This document shows positions 21,989 to 24,299 of a stretch of 24,299 nucleotides of DNA, in pieces. The position numbers were made by a program, and so were the translations under genes. Position 1 is the stretch's first letter; each line of letters opens with the position of its first letter. The notes beneath the pieces were generated by a model that had not been told where the DNA came from, ran no database searches, and saw nothing but the letters and a program-made list of their open reading frames with translations. Origin of the DNA: a virus; IMG/VR virus record IMGVR_UViG_3300047557_000134, positions 1 through 24,299 of that record, one strand, 5' to 3'.

Positions 21989-22764
21989 TAGGCTGCCATC
22001 GCGCGTTCGCGCCTGACACGCAGAATCTCTGCAATCAGACCGGGGCCGTGAGCCTCAATGTTGACATCGCCCATGACCTCGTAAATCTTCTGGAATTCGT
22101 TGGCCTGCTGGGCCATAGCGAGGTTGCAGTTGAACTTCTTGCCGGTCGGGCCGCCTACCCAGATGTCTATGGTTTGGCCTGCCTTATCGCCCGTAAACCG
22201 CTTTACGCCGTCAGCACGGTTGCAGGAGTCATAGCCATACAGCGTGAAGTGTCGGAATCCGAGGATGTAGCCAATGTTGATGGCTCGCAATCCTGATGTG
22301 GTGCCGCCGCCAATAGCGAGTTTGCCGGGGCCGATAGCCTGCATCTCTGGGCCTTCTGCCCATGAGTGCCACAGCAGCACCTTGTGATCTTTAAGGTAGT
22401 CAAACGTAGTCGGTGGGCAGCGTGACGAGGGCATATACACCGTGTGCTTATTCAGCAGCTGTATGCCGCTTGTACGGTCACGCGGGTCAAGGTTAACCCA
22501 CAGGTCAGGCTCAACCCCGTTCTCCACCAGAAAGTCGTGTGCGGCCTTGATAGCCACAATCGGGCGACTGGCTCGGCGGTGCGCCTTAATCTCGTCAATG
22601 TAATCGGGCATAGACCACCCGCTCGCCACCAACACCATGTTGCCATCGTGCTTGATGGGAGCGAGGGTCAGTTCTGGTAAACCACGGCCAAGCGCCGAGC
22701 GGATATTGGAACAAAGTTCCTCTGCCGTACCCGCCGCTTGAACCGTGATTTCCAGAGGTTGCAT
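21988..22764 (-). CDS. MptE-like/DUF115 protein
   Basis: This 258-residue protein resembles the DUF115/MptE-like family, which includes a 6-hydroxymethylpterin diphosphokinase and the Maf flagellin glycosyltransferases. Visible marks are NMVLVASGWS at 42-51, ENGVEPDLWVNLDPRD at 81-96, and the block IGGGTTSGLRAINIGYILGF followed by RHFTLYGYDS (about 151-180). These suggest a Rossmann-like nucleotide- or sugar-binding core. No membrane segment is present. The gene sits between the decoration candidate and a jelly-roll virion protein, an odd place for a metabolic enzyme. Glycosylation of a virion protein is a possible role; pterin chemistry is an alternative. Neither can be decided from the sequence. 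Confidence 0.85.
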   Translation of the reverse strand: MQPLEITVQAAGTAEELCSNIRSALGRGLPELTLAPIKHDGNMVLVASGWSMPDYIDEIKAHRRASRPIVAIKAAHDFLVENGVEPDLWVNLDPRDRTSGIQLLNKHTVYMPSSRCPPTTFDYLKDHKVLLWHSWAEGPEMQAIGPGKLAIGGGTTSGLRAINIGYILGFRHFTLYGYDSCNRADGVKRFTGDKAGQTIDIWVGGPTGKKFNCNLAMAQQANEFQKIYEVMGDVNIEAHGPGLIAEILRVRRERAMAA

Positions 22765-22766
22765 CG

Positions 22767-23243
22767 TTAGAAGCCCACGACGCCCGTCGCAACGTGCGGG
22801 TAGCCCGCAACGCAGGTCAGAGCGGTAGCACCCGACGCCGTGGTAAGGGCAACGATGCCCATCACCAGACCGCCGGTTACCGTGGCGTCATCAAGCGTTC
22901 CCGCCGTGGCCGTCGTAAAGAGCGGCACAGCCGGGAGGCACGATGCGGCAAGGTTCACGACCGGCTTACCGCCGATCTGCACCCAACCGTAGGAACCCGA
23001 CGCAATGGAAGCCTGTGCAAAGCCGATGACTTTGCTCTGGGCCGAGTTGGTCGTGGTCAACGGGACAACGGTGTTGTCACCCTTCACGGACACCGCCATA
23101 TAAGTGCTGACGGTTGACGCCGCCTGCACATACACAGCCTGACCGCCGTCGTCCAAGTTCACAGTCGTACCGACGTTGAACGAGGGCGAGGTGTCGGTGT
23201 ACGTCAGAGCAACGCCGATTAGATTACTCGTAGAAATAGCCAT
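22767..23243 (-). CDS. Head decoration-type protein, 158 aa
   Basis: The protein directly follows the capsid gene in transcription, with 14 bases between and an AAGGGAG ribosome site. It is small, rich in Ala, Thr, Val and Gly, and appears all-beta: GVALTYTDTSPSFNVGTTVN, GQAVYVQAASTVSTYMAVSV, GSYGWVQIGGKPVVNLAASC and a closing CVAGYPHVATGVVGF. Small beta proteins next to capsid genes commonly act as trimeric decoration or cement proteins on the shell. No cleavage site or enzyme motif is visible. The assignment rests on position, size and composition. Confidence 0.82.
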   Translation of the reverse strand: MAISTSNLIGVALTYTDTSPSFNVGTTVNLDDGGQAVYVQAASTVSTYMAVSVKGDNTVVPLTTTNSAQSKVIGFAQASIASGSYGWVQIGGKPVVNLAASCLPAVPLFTTATAGTLDDATVTGGLVMGIVALTTASGATALTCVAGYPHVATGVVGF

Positions 23244-23257
23244 TTTGCGTTACTCCC

Positions 23258-24277
23258 TTAGTCAATCAACACGCCTTGGAACTGGCTGCCCGAGCAGGTC
23301 AAATTACCCGCCCAGCCGATCAGTTTCACAATGGCGTCTTGGTTAACGGCCTGTCGCTCGCCGCCAATCGGCACAAAGTTGCGATCTTTGTGCGGGCGGA
23401 AGTGCAGGTACTTGGTGTTGAGGAACCACATGTGGTTCGCGTTGCCCGAGCCGCTGTTATACGACGAGGAACCGATACCACCGTCCAGCACAACGTCAGA
23501 CGCCATGCCAGCGCCGTAGTACTTGAGCGAAGCAAAGCCCGCGCCCGCCAAGCCAGAACCTGACTCGGTGATACGCTGGATGGCCTGCAACGACTGCAAG
23601 TAATAACGGTAGTAGTTGTTGTCAGCAACGATCAGGTCAGGCTTGTCGGTGCCACGAACGAGCTGGACAGCGAGAGCGTCCATGTAGCCCTGAATCGTGG
23701 TGGACGACACAACGCCCGAGCCGCTGACCGACGCATCAAACACCTTGGACTGCCAGAACGACCACACGGCGCGGTTGATGCCGCCGTAGGTGCCGGTAGT
23801 CGGGTCATCGGGAACAGCCGCAGCAAGACCCGTGAGGTTCTTACCCGCGTTGCCCGTGCCGTCGCCGTACAGGTCGCCCGAGATGCGGTTAGCAAGCTGG
23901 GCTTCCGCAACTTCCATGCGACCGTCAAGAAGGTCAATGATGGCCTCCTTGCCCGAGTTCTGGATCATCTCCAAACCCGAAATGGTCACGGCAGAAGCGT
24001 ACTGCGTGATGCTGAACTGCGCCGACGAAATCGGGCTGTTCTGGCCGACGTTCAACACCTCGTATCCCGAGTAGGAATTCGTGTTGTTGGTGGTCGGATC
24101 GTTGTACATGATTTCTTGCAAAATCACGTTACCGCCCGAGAACGTCTTGACGTTCCCGCGCTCCTTGAGGCGACGAAGCAACGCATTGTTGTTCGTCACG
24201 TTGTCAGCGAGTTCACCGCTACGGCTCTGAATAGTCGTGGCAATGATGTCGCTGATGCTTGAGTTGGCAAATGCCAT
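23258..24277 (-). CDS. Major capsid protein, HK97-fold type, 339 aa
   Basis: The N-terminus is helical (SISDIIATTIQSRSGELADN), then NNNALLRRLKERGNVKTFSG, a beta region (NVILQEIMYNDPTTNNTNSY) and QFSITQYASAVTISGLEMIQ, followed by a helix with MEVAEAQLANRISGDLYGDG, where the spine helix is expected. The C-terminal half contains KPDLIVADNNYYRYYLQSLQ and a final FVPIGGERQAVNQDAIVKLI. This layout is that of HK97-like phage capsid proteins; no proteolysis domain is evident. AAGGAG precedes the ATG by seven bases, and TAA is readable at the window edge upstream (24297-24299), possibly the end of another gene. The identification is good; the subfamily is not determined. Confidence 0.9.
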   Translation of the reverse strand: MAFANSSISDIIATTIQSRSGELADNVTNNNALLRRLKERGNVKTFSGGNVILQEIMYNDPTTNNTNSYSGYEVLNVGQNSPISSAQFSITQYASAVTISGLEMIQNSGKEAIIDLLDGRMEVAEAQLANRISGDLYGDGTGNAGKNLTGLAAAVPDDPTTGTYGGINRAVWSFWQSKVFDASVSGSGVVSSTTIQGYMDALAVQLVRGTDKPDLIVADNNYYRYYLQSLQAIQRITESGSGLAGAGFASLKYYGAGMASDVVLDGGIGSSSYNSGSGNANHMWFLNTKYLHFRPHKDRNFVPIGGERQAVNQDAIVKLIGWAGNLTCSGSQFQGVLID

Positions 24278-24299
24278 TTGATTACTCCTTCATCAGTTA

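Noticed and set aside
1-24299. tRNA genes, insertion sequences, integrase and attachment sites
   Set aside because: I found no cloverleaf-like tRNA, transposase, integrase or terminal repeats while reading both strands; the coding density leaves almost no room for them. A lysogenic or lytic lifestyle cannot be decided here.

Overview
The window looks like part of the genome of a tailed phage (Caudoviricetes), probably an uncultured aquatic virus with a podovirus-type particle. It holds a major capsid protein, a head decoration candidate, a head-tail adaptor candidate, a nozzle/stabilisation-like protein, large Ala/Gln-rich internal-virion-type proteins, three fibre-like proteins and a lysis cassette. 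No tape measure, sheath or major tail tube gene is visible. Terminase, portal and replication genes would lie outside the window. The host cannot be read from the sequence; a Gram-negative proteobacterium fits the GH24 lysozyme and the lambdoid-like recombination genes.

Layout. Positions 1-4877 are a rightward (+) operon of 14 genes, 12 of whose 13 junctions overlap. It reads: a 5'-truncated unknown gene, an acidic unknown, a 41-residue lipoprotein, a small charged protein, an ERF single-strand annealing protein, a YqaJ/lambda-Exo-type exonuclease, an SSB-like small protein with an acidic -PF tail, a PD-(D/E)xK nuclease candidate, a GT-A glycosyltransferase, NinB, a YbcO/DUF1364 putative nuclease and three unknowns. 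This is a recombination/DNA-processing module in the style of lambda Red plus nin.

Positions 4867-24277 are a leftward (-) late operon. In transcription order it reads: major capsid protein, decoration candidate, MptE-like/DUF115 protein, jelly-roll-like virion protein, HhH/coiled-coil/AT-hook protein, head-tail adaptor candidate, nozzle/stabilisation candidate, GNAT, an 806-residue Gln/Ala-rich protein ending in a peptidase S74 chaperone motif, a Pro/Met-rich protein, two internal-virion-type proteins, a fibre with a pentapeptide-like repeat shaft, two more fibre-like proteins, a small unknown, a 2OG-Fe(II) oxygenase, a small phage protein, then an XhlA-like protein, a two-TM protein, a 3TM-type holin and a lysozyme. 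The two operons converge and their last genes overlap by 11 bases. No gap exceeds about 30 bases, so promoters for both operons must lie outside the window.

The points most worth following are the pentapeptide-quantised fibre shaft with a roughly 105-residue super-repeat; the S74 domain on a Gln-rich protein; an SSB-tail mimic beside the annealase/exonuclease pair; a glycosyltransferase inside the recombination operon with three more modification-type enzymes among virion genes; an AT-hook on a head-region protein; and small genes (41 and 37 residues) easily missed by gene callers.
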